Shown one piece after another: positions 40,120-48,169 of a stretch of 48,169 nucleotides of DNA (the first letter of the stretch is position 1; each line of letters opens with the position of its first letter). The stretch is from assembly GCA_017631255.1 (NCBI GenBank), contig JAGBTP010000031.1:1-48169 (forward strand). The letters are read 5' to 3'. Source of the DNA: Alistipes sp. Its GTDB lineage: Bacteria; Bacteroidota; Bacteroidia; Bacteroidales; Rikenellaceae. The notes below the pieces were generated by a model. That model made no database searches. It was not told the DNA's origin and was given only the letters and a program-made list of their open reading frames with translations. Made by a program: the position numbers and the translations under genes.

Positions 40120-41553
40120 ATGACAACATTTTTAATATGCTTAGTCGCCCTCGTTGCGGCCTACTTCCTCTATGGCGCCTTCATCGACCGCCTCGTAGGC
40201 ATCAACCCTAAGGCCGAGGTACCCTCGCAGCGCCTCTACGACGGCGTGGACTATGTGCCGCTACCCCGCTGGCGCATCTTCCTCATACAGCTGCTCAACA
40301 TCGCCGGTACGGGACCCATCTTCGGCGCTATCCTCGGTGCCTGCTACGGCCCTGTGGCATTCCTCTGGATCACGCTGGGCGGCATCTTCCTCGGCGCTAT
40401 GCACGACTACATTGCGGGCGTGATATCGCTGCGCAACGACGGCAAGAGCCTTCCCGAGATTATCGGCAAGTACCTCGGCAGGGGTATGCACCGCTTCACG
40501 CTGGTGATGATTCCGGTGCTTATGATCCTCGTGGGTGCGGTATTTATCGTCACACCGTCACAGATATTGGCCGACAAGACCAACCTGCCCTATATGATGT
40601 GGGCGGGCATCATCATCGTCTACTACTTCATGGCTACGCTGCTGCCCGTCGACAAGATTATCGCAAGGATATACCCCCTCTTCGGCGCCGCCCTCATCTT
40701 TATGGCGCTGGCACTGCTTGGCGTCCTCCTCTTTGGCGATTACGCTGTGCCTGAGCTCACTACGCTCGAGAATATGCACTTCAATGCCGAGCGATTGCCT
40801 ATCGTACCGACGCTCTTTATCTCTATTGCGTGCGGTGCTATTTCGGGCTTCCACGCCACACAGTCACCCCTTATGGCGCGCTGTATGAACAACGAGCGCG
40901 AGGCGCGTCCTATATTCTTCGGCGCTATGATATCCGAGTCTATCGTCGCCCTCATCTGGGCAGCCATAGCGATGTCGTTCTTCGGTGGTGTGCAGGGCCT
41001 CAACGACTTTATGCAGGCCAACGGCAGCAATGCCGGCGTGGCGGTATCGGTCATCAGCGACACCACACTTGGCACCATCGGCGGCATCCTCGCCATCCTC
41101 GGCGTCGTGGCAGCACCCATCACCTCGGGCGATACGGCCTTCCGCTCAGCACGCCTCATCCTCGCCGATATGTTGGGCTACGACCAGAAGCCTATAATGA
41201 AGCGCCTCGTGGTGAGCATCCCGCTCTTTGCCATCGGCATCAGCATAGCGTTCATCGACTTCGATGTCATCTGGCGCTACTTCGCCTGGTCGAATCAGGC
41301 ACTGTCGGTCATCACACTATGGATGATCACGGCGTGGCTTATGCGTCGCAAGAGCCGCTGGAGTTTCATCGCCCTTGTTCCCTCGATCTTTATGACCTAT
41401 GTCTGCTCGTCGTTCATCTTCGTGTCGACGCAGTTCGTGGGCCTTGGCGCCTGCACCGAGGCATACGCCTACGGTGGTGCTATGACCGCCATAATTTCCG
41501 GATTACTAATGCTTAACATTCGCAAAGATGTCAAACGAGGCCTTACAATTTAA
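40120..41553 (+). CDS. cstA: CstA family carbon starvation protein (transporter)
   Basis: Inner-membrane carrier linked to peptide or pyruvate uptake. The 477-residue protein belongs to the shorter CstA form. Family features: YDGVDYVPLPRWRIFLIQLLNIAGTGPIFGAILGA near the N-terminus, then GGIFLGAMHDY, and AISGFHATQSPLMARC in the middle. There are about 12-13 membrane segments. Its stop lies 26 bases inside the next gene's start, so the two are translationally coupled. Confidence 0.93.
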   Translation: MTTFLICLVALVAAYFLYGAFIDRLVGINPKAEVPSQRLYDGVDYVPLPRWRIFLIQLLNIAGTGPIFGAILGACYGPVAFLWITLGGIFLGAMHDYIAGVISLRNDGKSLPEIIGKYLGRGMHRFTLVMIPVLMILVGAVFIVTPSQILADKTNLPYMMWAGIIIVYYFMATLLPVDKIIARIYPLFGAALIFMALALLGVLLFGDYAVPELTTLENMHFNAERLPIVPTLFISIACGAISGFHATQSPLMARCMNNEREARPIFFGAMISESIVALIWAAIAMSFFGGVQGLNDFMQANGSNAGVAVSVISDTTLGTIGGILAILGVVAAPITSGDTAFRSARLILADMLGYDQKPIMKRLVVSIPLFAIGISIAFIDFDVIWRYFAWSNQALSVITLWMITAWLMRRKSRWSFIALVPSIFMTYVCSSFIFVSTQFVGLGACTEAYAYGGAMTAIISGLLMLNIRKDVKRGLTI

Positions 41554-42217
41554 CCCCACCAACGACCAGACCTTCGAGCTCGAGGGACGCGGTAAGTACA
41601 ACTTCGTGAAACATAAGGATAGGGTCGATGCCCTTGTTGCCGAGGGTCGCTATGCCGAGGCGTGCGAGGCACGCTACGAGGCCTTTGGCATCCTTGCCGA
41701 CGCCCTGCCCGAGGATGAGGCTATGCCGCTCAGCTGGGAGCACACCAATAGCCGTGCGGCGCTGGCCATACTCTACGGCTCTGCCACCGACCACTTCCGT
41801 ATCGGCGACCTTGAGATGGCTATGGCGCAGCTCGAGATGCTACTCGAGTGCGACGGCGAGGACCACTTCGAGGCCGTTAACCTTCTGGCACTATGCTACA
41901 TAGCTATGGAGGAGTGGGATGCCTTCGACGACCTTGTCATCGACCTTACGGATAAGTCTGCCGAGGCTGTTGTTGCCCGCCTGTGGGCATCGCTGCGCCG
42001 TGATGGCAGGCTCGATGGCGACCTTGTGCGCCTACTCAAGTCACGCCATAAGGCCTTCTATGCCGAGCTTACTGCCACCGACCACCCTGCCGACGAGGCC
42101 TTTCGTCGTGATATCGCCTCGGAGCGACCCTCACAGGGTGCTGAGGCGCGCGAGTGGTGGCTCCTCACCGAGCCGCTGTGGTGCGAGTTTCCCGAGCTTA
42201 TCGAGGCGCTGCAATAA
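41528..42217 (+). CDS. Helical repeat (TPR-like) cytoplasmic protein
   Basis: The 229-residue protein has no signal and is acidic. Helix pairs resemble TPR or ST7-like repeats: LVAEGRYAEACEARYEAFGIL, SRAALAILYGSATDHFRIGDLEMAMAQLEMLL, and VNLLALCYIAMEEWDAFDDLV. It overlaps the end of cstA by 26 bases. The function is unknown; perhaps an accessory of the transporter. Confidence 0.75.
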   Translation: MSNEALQFNPTNDQTFELEGRGKYNFVKHKDRVDALVAEGRYAEACEARYEAFGILADALPEDEAMPLSWEHTNSRAALAILYGSATDHFRIGDLEMAMAQLEMLLECDGEDHFEAVNLLALCYIAMEEWDAFDDLVIDLTDKSAEAVVARLWASLRRDGRLDGDLVRLLKSRHKAFYAELTATDHPADEAFRRDIASERPSQGAEAREWWLLTEPLWCEFPELIEALQ

Positions 42218-42254
42218 GATTTATCACAAAGAGTTATCGCTAAGACATATATAA

Positions 42255-42350
42255 ATGCGCGTACATACACGCATACACGCGTGCGCGCGAGCGCGCATAC
42301 ACGCGTACATACACGCATACACACATACACGCGTGCGCGCGAGCACACAC
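42255..42350. repeat. Alternating purine-pyrimidine tract with a ~40-50 bp duplication
   Basis: Runs of (CA)n/(CG)n/(TA)n steps. The string CACGCGTGCGCGCGAGC occurs twice, each preceded by ACATACACGCATACAC. Z-DNA forming potential. Confidence 0.85.
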
Positions 42351-42358
42351 AAAATGAA

Positions 42359-42392
42359 GAGGGTTTGTCCGATATTAATTGGACAAACCCTC
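42359..42392. terminator. Long hairpin between convergent genes
   Basis: GAGGGTTTGTCC/GGACAAACCCTC, a perfect 12 bp stem with a 10 base loop, between the TPR-like gene (plus) and the DAHP synthase gene (minus). No long T run on either side. Confidence 0.6.
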
Positions 42393-42531
42393 ACGCTTTA
42401 GGCCCACAAATAACGGTAGGCTCTACACCCACCACCACCCCTTTCAAAGGGGATTTTTGGGGCTATATTTGGGGATTTATGGGGCTTAATATATCAAATT
42501 GAAAGGCACCCCGCTACAATCGCTACGGCCT

Positions 42532-43614
42532 CTATTTTTTCTTCTCTTCCTCCCTGACCTCTAATTGTTGCCTTACCGACTCCTCGTGGATGGCGCTGAA
42601 GATCTGGTGGATAAACTGCTTCGAGATGCTCATAACCTCAGCCTTGGCCTCGGCAGCGAGGAGCAACTCGTTATACCTATCGTGCTGAACCACAGCCATA
42701 TCGTGCTTGCGTTTGTAGTCGCCAATAGCCCTCGCCACATCCATACGCTCAGCGAGCAACTCTATGATGCGGCTGTCGATGGTGTCGATATGGAGGCGGT
42801 AGTCGCTCAGCGCATCCTTGCCCGCAGGTGTGCGGCGCAGTGCCAGCGTTGCGAGGAGCTCCTTGAGCACAGCGGGCGTAATCTGCTGCTGCGCATCGCT
42901 AAGAGCCCTCTCGGGCGCAGGGTGGCACTCGATCATAAGACCCGAAAAGCCAAGGTCGAGGGCCTGCTGCGAGAGCTGTGCCACGAGGGTACGGTTGCCA
43001 CCTATATGGCTGGGATCCGAAAGTATCGGCATAGCGGGAATCCTGCGGTGCAGCTCGATGGGCACCGACCAATGTGGCGCATTGCGGTATGGCGTGGTCT
43101 GGTGCGTGCCGAAGCCACGATGCACAGCCGCAAGCCTACGCACATCACTATTATACACCCTCTCGATAGCACCCACCCAGAGGTCCACATCGGGGATTAC
43201 GGGATTCTTGACAATTACCGTCGTGTCGACACCACGCAGGGCATCGGCAATCTGCTGCATAGCGAAGGGGTTTGTCGTGGTGCGGGCACCTATCCACACG
43301 CCATCAATGTCGGCCTTGAGCGCCAGCTCGAGGTGTTCGGGTGTCGCCACCTCGGTTATCACCCTAAGTCCGAGTTCCTGCTTGGCCTCGCGTAGCCACT
43401 CGAGTGCCTGGCTGCCTATGCCCTCGAACGAGCCAGGCTTGGTGCGGGGCTTCCACACGCCAGCACGCAATATCTCCACCCCCGCCTCGGCAATGCCACG
43501 CGCAGCAGCGAGAAGCTGCTCACGACTCTCAGCACTACAAGGACCAGCGATGTAGAGAGGCTCGTGCAGAGACTCCCCAAATAGGGGTTTGAGGTCGGTC
43601 ACCACGCTACTCAT
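42532..43614 (-). CDS. Bifunctional DAHP synthase / chorismate mutase
   Basis: Two shikimate-pathway activities on one 360-residue chain. Residues ~15-255 are a KDO8P-type (type I-beta) DAHP synthase: IAGPCSAES (22-30), RAGVWKPRTKPGSF, and the C-terminal metal/PEP motifs DPSHIGG and MIECHPAP. Residues ~265-350 are an AroQ-type chorismate mutase (LSDYRLHIDTIDSRIIELLAERMDVARAIGDYKR...HDRYN). This DAHPS-first order occurs in Bacteroidetes. It begins 8 bases after the cyclophilin stop, so the two are cotranscribed. The C-terminus is very lysine-rich. Confidence 0.93.
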   Translation of the reverse strand: MSSVVTDLKPLFGESLHEPLYIAGPCSAESREQLLAAARGIAEAGVEILRAGVWKPRTKPGSFEGIGSQALEWLREAKQELGLRVITEVATPEHLELALKADIDGVWIGARTTTNPFAMQQIADALRGVDTTVIVKNPVIPDVDLWVGAIERVYNSDVRRLAAVHRGFGTHQTTPYRNAPHWSVPIELHRRIPAMPILSDPSHIGGNRTLVAQLSQQALDLGFSGLMIECHPAPERALSDAQQQITPAVLKELLATLALRRTPAGKDALSDYRLHIDTIDSRIIELLAERMDVARAIGDYKRKHDMAVVQHDRYNELLLAAEAKAEVMSISKQFIHQIFSAIHEESVRQQLEVREEEKKK

Positions 43615-43622
43615 AGTGCGGA

Positions 43623-44060
43623 CTACTCCTCGACGATGGTGATAGACAAGATGAGGTCGCCAGGGCGGATATCGTCAATAACATCCACGCCCTCAACCAC
43701 ACGGCCAAAGCAGGTATGGCGACCGTCGAGGTGCTGCGTGTTCATACGGTTGTGGCAGATGAAGAACTGCGAGCCGCCGGTGTTAGGGCCACGGTGCGCC
43801 ATCGAGAGCACACCACGGTCGTGGTACTGGCGCTCAGCGCGTGTCTCGCAAGGGATTGTGTAGCCTGGGCCGCCGGTGCCGTCACCCTTAGGGCAGCCAC
43901 CCTGAATCACGAAGTCGGGAATCACACGGTGGAAGGTGAGGGCGTCGTAGAAGTGGCTTTCGGCCAGCTTTACGAAGTTATCGACGGTGATAGGGGTCTC
44001 GTTGGCGTACAACTCAGCCTTCATATCACCCTTCTCGGTAGAGATAATAGCGTATTTCAT
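43623..44060 (-). CDS. Cyclophilin-type peptidyl-prolyl isomerase
   Basis: The 145-residue protein without a signal peptide is a cytoplasmic cyclophilin. Landmarks: [25 protein letters not shown] and the SQFFICH core (active-site Arg in FHRV, and the GGSQFFI strand). It starts the two-gene operon with the DAHP synthase-chorismate mutase. The promoter has a -7 element 38 bases upstream. Confidence 0.95.
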   Translation of the reverse strand: MKYAIISTEKGDMKAELYANETPITVDNFVKLAESHFYDALTFHRVIPDFVIQGGCPKGDGTGGPGYTIPCETRAERQYHDRGVLSMAHRGPNTGGSQFFICHNRMNTQHLDGRHTCFGRVVEGVDVIDDIRPGDLILSITIVEE

Positions 44061-44098
44061 AGTATTCGGTTTTTAGGATTTTGGTTTAATCTATTATG

Positions 44099-44106
44099 CA
44101 AAGATA
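44099..44106 (-). promoter_or_regulatory. -7 element (TATCTTTG) of the cyclophilin operon
   Basis: Perfect TAnnTTTG on the minus strand, 38 bases before the ATG. No -33 partner at 19 bases. Confidence 0.55.
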
Positions 44107-44148
44107 CAATAAAGATGCGAAAAACGGCACGAAACTCGGAAGAATATT

Positions 44149-44178
44149 GAGGCCACCCACCACTTTGTGGGCAGCCTC
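44149..44178 (-). terminator. Hairpin after the C11 protease gene
   Basis: GAGGC/GCCTC outer and CCCAC/GTGGG inner stem, 72 bases after the protease stop on the minus strand; modest T content follows. Confidence 0.55.
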
Positions 44179-44250
44179 GTATAGTATTGAGTGACACAGG
44201 TAGGACAATCGTATCTCTATTTATATCGCCCTACTGGCTCCCTCCAACTT

Positions 44251-45444
44251 TTACTGCGCACCTATCGCTTTTGCCCAGTTCGTCTCGAGCCAAGCGGTGT
44301 GCGTTGCGGGGCAGGCATCCTGAGGGATGTAGCAGCTCAGGCCACACGAGCGCTCCACGGCGAAGCTATCCTCGTCGCCCGTAGAGGTGAGGATGGTGTC
44401 GGTATAGCCCTTGTAGAGCACTGCGCGCTCAAGGGCCGTATTGAAGTTCTTGAGCACCTCGTCCGAGGCGGCGATAGTCTCAGCATAGTGGAGCAGGTCG
44501 AAGTAGAGGTGGTAGTCGAAGGCATCGTAGGCCTGCACCGCTGTGGCGTCGGCCTTGAGTGTAGCGGCAGCGCCCACAACGCCACGCATAGCCTCGGCCA
44601 ATGGTTCCAGGGCTGCACAATCGACGAGGGCCACGGTACCAGATGAACCCTTGTAATACTCCATATACTCCTCACACACAGCCTCTAAGCTATGACCCTC
44701 ATACTCGAAGAGCATAGGCACCATAGTCTCGTAGGGGAAGCCCTCACCGAGGACCTCAGCAACCGAAGCGACGATATAATCTGCCGAGTGGCGAAGGTCG
44801 TAGAGCGCCTCGACATTACCCATAAAGCAGGCGTCGAAGATTATGTAGTTATAGTGCGTATCGCCGATGGCATATGCCAAGTCCTCAATCTCCATACAGT
44901 CGTAGTCGTCCTGAGCGTAGAAGAGTGGCTGTGCCTGAGGCTCGTCACTGCGTGTGCCCTCGCCAAGGAGGTAGACATCGTAGAGGTCCGAAGGCACCCA
45001 GCCGCCGCCGTGCGACGAGAGTATGAGGCCGTAGCTATCCGCTGGTGCCTCGGCCTTGACCTGCGCCAGAACGCTGCGGAAGAACTCCTTGTCGACGGTC
45101 GAGATGTTGGTATCGTACTCCTCAACGAGGCGCTGCTTGGCCATTCCGTCGTTCATATATAGCTCCGTAAGGCGGGTGTAGTTGCCACGGTCGTAGAACA
45201 CAAAAATACGGTTATCGCCCTCAGGCACATCGTAATAGGCCGTAAGGATGCGCTGCAAGTTCGAGTCCATAAACTCGGCAAGGCCGTTGTTTCCCTGCAT
45301 AAATATCGCGAGCGTATGGCTCTCAGTCAGAGGCTTAGGCTCTGCTGGCTGCTCAGGCGTTGGGGGCTCTGGCGCTGGAGGTTCGGGCGAGTGGACAGGA
45401 GCAGTCATTGCCGACGACCTGAGCGACGATGTTGCAGGCACCAC
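44251..45444 (-). CDS. Clostripain-like (C11) cysteine protease, N-terminus uncertain
   Basis: The 397-codon frame has the C11 catalytic dyad: His145 in ILSSHGGGWVPSD and Cys206 in IIFDACFMGNVEALYDL. An N-terminal proline-rich linker (SPEPPAPEPPTPEQPAEPKP) is the kind that normally follows a lipoprotein or secretion signal. No such signal is present: the only starts in frame are GTG codons at 45444/45441 and an ATG at 45408, with a stop (TGA) at 45450. The signal is therefore missing or out of frame. A strong plus-strand terminator with no gene in front of it lies just upstream. The 5' end may have been rearranged. Confidence 0.8.
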   Translation of the reverse strand: MVPATSSLRSSAMTAPVHSPEPPAPEPPTPEQPAEPKPLTESHTLAIFMQGNNGLAEFMDSNLQRILTAYYDVPEGDNRIFVFYDRGNYTRLTELYMNDGMAKQRLVEEYDTNISTVDKEFFRSVLAQVKAEAPADSYGLILSSHGGGWVPSDLYDVYLLGEGTRSDEPQAQPLFYAQDDYDCMEIEDLAYAIGDTHYNYIIFDACFMGNVEALYDLRHSADYIVASVAEVLGEGFPYETMVPMLFEYEGHSLEAVCEEYMEYYKGSSGTVALVDCAALEPLAEAMRGVVGAAATLKADATAVQAYDAFDYHLYFDLLHYAETIAASDEVLKNFNTALERAVLYKGYTDTILTSTGDEDSFAVERSCGLSCYIPQDACPATHTAWLETNWAKAIGAQ

Positions 45445-45495
45445 GGCTCAGCCTCTCTCATTGCGCCGATAACGGGCCGCATCGACTAATCTAAG

Positions 45496-45528
45496 GGTGG
45501 TGGGTAGTTTACCCGCCACCTTTTTTTT
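45496..45528 (+). terminator. Orphan intrinsic terminator
   Basis: GGTGGTGGGTA/TACCCGCCACC (one G-U pair) with a 3 base loop and eight T residues. It reads on the plus strand, but the gene to its left lies on the minus strand. Confidence 0.9.
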
Positions 45529-45583
45529 GTTTGCGCACCATCATATTGTCGCTCTCAGATAGGCCCAAATATAATATTTTTCG

Positions 45584-45591
45584 TATCTTCG
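45584..45591 (+). promoter_or_regulatory. Near-consensus -7 element (TATCTTCG)
   Basis: One base from TAnnTTTG and 24 bases before the ABC ATPase ATG, downstream of the orphan terminator. A related TAAATTCG lies before cstA at 40093-40100. Confidence 0.4.
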
Positions 45592-45615
45592 CGCTAAGAA
45601 TAAAAAGTTTGGACG

Positions 45616-46542
45616 ATGGATAGCATCCTAAAAATTGAGAATGTCTCGAAGAGCTATACGGGACATAAGGCCCTCGACGATGTGTCGCTCGAGGTGCCAC
45701 GCGGCGCCGTGTACGGACTGCTGGGCCCCAATGGTGCGGGTAAGACCACCCTCATACGCGTGATCACGCGCATAACCATAGCCGACTCGGGTCGTGTGCT
45801 GCTCGACGGCAAGCCCCTTACAGGAGGCGATGTATTCAAGATTGGCTATATGCCCGAGGAGCGAGGCCTCTACAAGAAGATGCGTGTCGGCGAGCAGGCC
45901 CTCTTCTTTGCCCGCCTCAAGGGTCTCACGAAGCAGGAGGCAGAACACCGCCTACGCCGCTGGTTCGAGCGCCTCGCCATAGCCGACTGGTGGGAGCGCA
46001 AGGTCGAGGATTTATCGAAGGGTATGGCGCAGAAGGTTCAATTCATCGCCACCGTTGTGCACGAGCCCAAGCTTCTAATCTTCGATGAGCCATTTTCGGG
46101 CTTCGACCCCATCAACGCCAACCTCCTCAAGGAGGAGATTCTTGGCCTCAGGGATAGGGGTGCAACCATCATCTTCTCGACCCATAATATGGCCTCGGTG
46201 GAGGAGATATGCGACCACATAACCCTTATCAACAAGTCACACAACATCCTCTCAGGCCCCGTTGACCAGATACGCCGTTCGGCTGGAGGCAACAACTTCG
46301 AGGTGGTACATCGTGCCGACGACAGCACCCTCAGCGCCGCCCTTGCCGAGCGGGCCATCATCGTGGGCGAGAGCCACAACATCATCGGTGGCTACCGCGA
46401 AAGCAAGATATACATACCTCGAGATGAGGATGTTAAGCGCGTGATTGCGGCCCTCAACGACAACTGCGGCCTGCGCTCGCTACGCGAGGTGATGCCCTCG
46501 ATGAACGATATATTCATCCGTGCCGTAAATGGCACACTATAA
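45616..46542 (+). CDS. ABC transporter ATPase (NatA-like)
   Basis: The 308-residue protein has Walker A GPNGAGKTT (37-45), signature LSKGM (133-137), Walker B LLIFDEPFSG (153-162) and the switch histidine in FSTHNM. The ~80-residue C-terminal extension (after HNILSGPVDQIRRSAG) matches the DUF4162 tail of NatA-type exporters. It pairs with the permease starting 12 bases after its stop. The substrate is unknown; Na+ or drug export is possible. Confidence 0.92.
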   Translation: MDSILKIENVSKSYTGHKALDDVSLEVPRGAVYGLLGPNGAGKTTLIRVITRITIADSGRVLLDGKPLTGGDVFKIGYMPEERGLYKKMRVGEQALFFARLKGLTKQEAEHRLRRWFERLAIADWWERKVEDLSKGMAQKVQFIATVVHEPKLLIFDEPFSGFDPINANLLKEEILGLRDRGATIIFSTHNMASVEEICDHITLINKSHNILSGPVDQIRRSAGGNNFEVVHRADDSTLSAALAERAIIVGESHNIIGGYRESKIYIPRDEDVKRVIAALNDNCGLRSLREVMPSMNDIFIRAVNGTL

Positions 46543-46554
46543 CCCCTGCCGAGT

Positions 46555-47838
46555 ATGAAAAATATCTACCTTATAATCTCACGCGAGTACCTCGAGCGCG
46601 TACGCAAGAAGTCATTTATCGTCGTCACGCTGCTTATGCCCCTGCTGATGATTGGCCTTATGATCGCCCCGACCCTTATGATGCTATATAGCGGCAGCGA
46701 CCTCAAGCGCATCGCCGTCATAGACCGTTCGGGCATCGTAGCCAGCGAGCTGGTGTCGAGTGCCGAGGTGGAGTTCGTGCGCGAGGAGCAGCTAACCAAG
46801 GACGAGGCCTGCCGCATATACAACAACGATAGCGACATCTTCGGCGTATTATATATAGGTAGCGACATCGAGTCGCGCGACTCGGTGCAGCTCATCACCA
46901 ACAGCTCCTCGTCGCTGATGCTCGAGGAGAACATCGCTGGCCAGATATCCGCCATCGTCGAGCGCGAGAAGCTCCGCCGCTACAACATCGACAACCTCGA
47001 GACCATCCTCGCCGAGGTGGAGACCCATATCGACCTCAGCACCTATGTCAACGACGGCACTGGCGACGAGACCACTATGGAGTCAACCTCGTCGGGCGTG
47101 AGCTACATCCTGGGCATCGCGCTCGGTATGCTGCTCTATATGGTCATCATCCTCTACGGCCAGATGGTGCTCACCTCGGTTGTCGAGGAGAAGGCAAGCC
47201 GTGTCATAGATGTTATGGTTACGAGCTGCTCGCCCTTTGCGCTTATGATGGGCAAAATTCTCGGTATCGCCGCCGTCGCCCTCACGCAGATAGCCATCTG
47301 GGCGGCACTCATCATCTCCGCCTCGAAGTTCCTGCTGCCCTCGCTCCTCCTCGCCGATGGCGCCGCTGCGGGCGATATGATGCTCTCTGCCGCTATGGGC
47401 ACCCTCGGCAATACGGGCTACCTCGCCTCGCTCTTCGCCTATGTCGCCCTCTTCCTCATCGGTGGCTTCCTGCTCTACGCCTCGTTATATGCCGCAGCAG
47501 GTTCGGCTGTCGACTCGGTGCAGGACGGCCAGCAGTTCAATAGCGTCATTATGCTACCCATCATCCTCTCGATGATTATTATGATGTCGGTCTTCAACGA
47601 CCCCAACTCGCCCCTCGCCTTCTGGGCCTCTATCGTGCCCCTCACCTCGCCTATCGTGATGATTACGCGCATACCTTTCGGCATCCCCGGCTGGGAGATA
47701 GCCCTCTCCGTAGTGCTCCTCTACGCCACCTTCGTTGCCACCACCTGGCTTGCATCCAAGGTCTTCCGTGTCGGCATCTTTATGCACGGCAAGCGCCCTT
47801 CCTGGAGCGACCTCTGGCAGTGGGTAAGGATGAAGTAG
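46555..47838 (+). CDS. ABC-2 type permease (NatB-like)
   Basis: The 427-residue protein starts MKNIYLIISREYLERVRKKSF, the YLERVR.KSF entry of NatB/ABC-2 permeases. The first transmembrane helix (~22-45) is followed by a ~130-residue extracytoplasmic domain and five C-terminal helices (~185-405). The conserved VVEEKASRVIDVMVTSCSPF element links to the ATPase. It is cotranscribed with the ATPase gene. Confidence 0.92.
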   Translation: MKNIYLIISREYLERVRKKSFIVVTLLMPLLMIGLMIAPTLMMLYSGSDLKRIAVIDRSGIVASELVSSAEVEFVREEQLTKDEACRIYNNDSDIFGVLYIGSDIESRDSVQLITNSSSSLMLEENIAGQISAIVEREKLRRYNIDNLETILAEVETHIDLSTYVNDGTGDETTMESTSSGVSYILGIALGMLLYMVIILYGQMVLTSVVEEKASRVIDVMVTSCSPFALMMGKILGIAAVALTQIAIWAALIISASKFLLPSLLLADGAAAGDMMLSAAMGTLGNTGYLASLFAYVALFLIGGFLLYASLYAAAGSAVDSVQDGQQFNSVIMLPIILSMIIMMSVFNDPNSPLAFWASIVPLTSPIVMITRIPFGIPGWEIALSVVLLYATFVATTWLASKVFRVGIFMHGKRPSWSDLWQWVRMK

Positions 47839-47886
47839 GGGCTACAACGATGTAACACACACCACAAAACAGCACCATAGGCAACG

Positions 47887-47949
47887 ATGAAGAAGAACTC
47901 TATAACGGACACGAAGAGGCTCGCCATAACCCATAACGAGCGACTATGA
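47887..47949 (+). CDS. Possible 20-codon ORF coupled to the next gene
   Basis: ATG at 47887 to TGA at 47947-47949 encodes MKKNSITDTKRLAITHNERL. Its stop overlaps the next ATG (ATGA). It may be a leader peptide or chance. Confidence 0.25.
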   Translation: MKKNSITDTKRLAITHNERL

Positions 47950-48169
47950 AGCCACGCACACGCCTCTACCTCGCCGCCTCGCTTATCTGGGGCATCCCAG
48001 GCGCACGCATCACCCTCAAGGGCGTTGCGGCCTACGGCGTGCTGCCGCACGACAAGGTGTGGTGGCTCGCCGCCATTAGTGCCATCATAGCACTCCTCTT
48101 TTTCCTTATCTTTCGCCGCGTCACCACCCGCTATTGCCACCATATCGCCTCGCTCAGCGACGCCGAAAT
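47946..48169 (+). CDS. Hypothetical membrane protein, 3' end cut by the window
   Basis: The frame is open from the ATG at 47946 to the end (74 codons visible). Two hydrophobic segments are seen: LYLAASLIWGIPGARITLKG, whose glycine/proline content is unusual, and WWLAAISAIIALLFFLIF (~residues 43-60). A cytoplasmic-looking basic stretch RRVTTRYCHH follows. The family was not recognised. It sits 107 bases after the NatB-like gene and may belong to the same unit. Confidence 0.6.
   Translation, partial: MKPRTRLYLAASLIWGIPGARITLKGVAAYGVLPHDKVWWLAAISAIIALLFFLIFRRVTTRYCHHIASLSDAE

Larger units (their letters stand above)
42218..42531. other. Intergenic region with a Z-DNA-prone repeat tract
   Basis: 314 bases without a real gene. 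The first third is an alternating purine-pyrimidine tract, the middle holds a long hairpin, and the last part has C/G-rich runs (a CCCCTTTCAAAGGGG palindrome at 42438-42452 followed by ATTTTTGGGG). Confidence 0.6.

Noticed and set aside
1-48169. Prophage, integrase, transposase, rRNA or tRNA genes
   Set aside because: I looked for capsid/terminase, integrase and transposase motifs and for cloverleaf folds and saw none.

Overview
The window looks like chromosome from a gut Bacteroidales, most plausibly an Alistipes-like member of the Rikenellaceae. The evidence is the Bacteroidetes promoter form (TTTG or TTG, 19 bases, then TAnnTTTG), gene starts without Shine-Dalgarno motifs, and families typical of the phylum: BatD/BatE, DUF4252, a BACON lipoprotein, a DAHP synthase-chorismate mutase fusion, KFGKT-type TyrRS and CASDH/CASDC polyamine genes. 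The host genes have a fairly GC-rich codon style. One AT-rich block at 29.9-32.5 kb stands out as foreign. The genus is inferred.

Layout. 0-5.7 kb: 3' end of dnaX, then tyrS, folB, an SNF-family Na+ symporter and class I fumarase. 5.9-9.2 kb: batD, batE and recR. 9.3-13.1 kb: a low-complexity surface lipoprotein, a FadL-like outer-membrane barrel and a DUF4252 protein. 13.2-16.6 kb: queD and polA. 16.6-16.9 kb: two tandem copies of a repeated structured element, then kbl (minus). 18.3-23.8 kb: a complete arginine-to-spermidine set (speB, CASDH, nspC, speA). 23.8-26.0 kb: a third copy of the element, ridA (minus), a META-domain lipoprotein and a membrane-anchored LytTR regulator. 26.5-29.8 kb: fabH-fabF-fabG. 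29.9-32.5 kb: a three-gene type II restriction-modification operon inserted at the 3' end of a sugar-kinase-like gene. 33.9-38.3 kb: a BACON lipoprotein, a LolC/E-like permease and ubiE/menG. 38.4-42.2 kb: small envelope proteins including a cysteine-rich lipoprotein, CstA and a TPR-like protein. 42.5-45.4 kb (minus): DAHP synthase-chorismate mutase, cyclophilin and a C11 protease. 45.6-47.8 kb: a NatA/NatB-like ABC exporter, then a membrane protein cut by the window end.

The most unusual content is in the non-coding DNA. (1) A ~128 bp MITE-like element occurs three times (16620-16750, 16750-16912, 23902-24031). It has TAATTTCTTGT-type inverted ends, conserved flanks and a central hairpin whose stem differs in each copy but stays paired. 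At kbl and ridA its end supplies the TAA stop codon. (2) Several genes carry tandem copies of their own stop-codon region just downstream: clearly dnaX, ubiE and the kinase, and more weakly fabH. (3) The restriction-modification operon lies between nested direct repeats. The outer 22 bp repeat is the last six codons plus stop of the kinase gene, so the 3' end of that gene was duplicated when the module arrived.

All gene functions are inferred from recognisable motifs and overall family resemblance. No database search was run.
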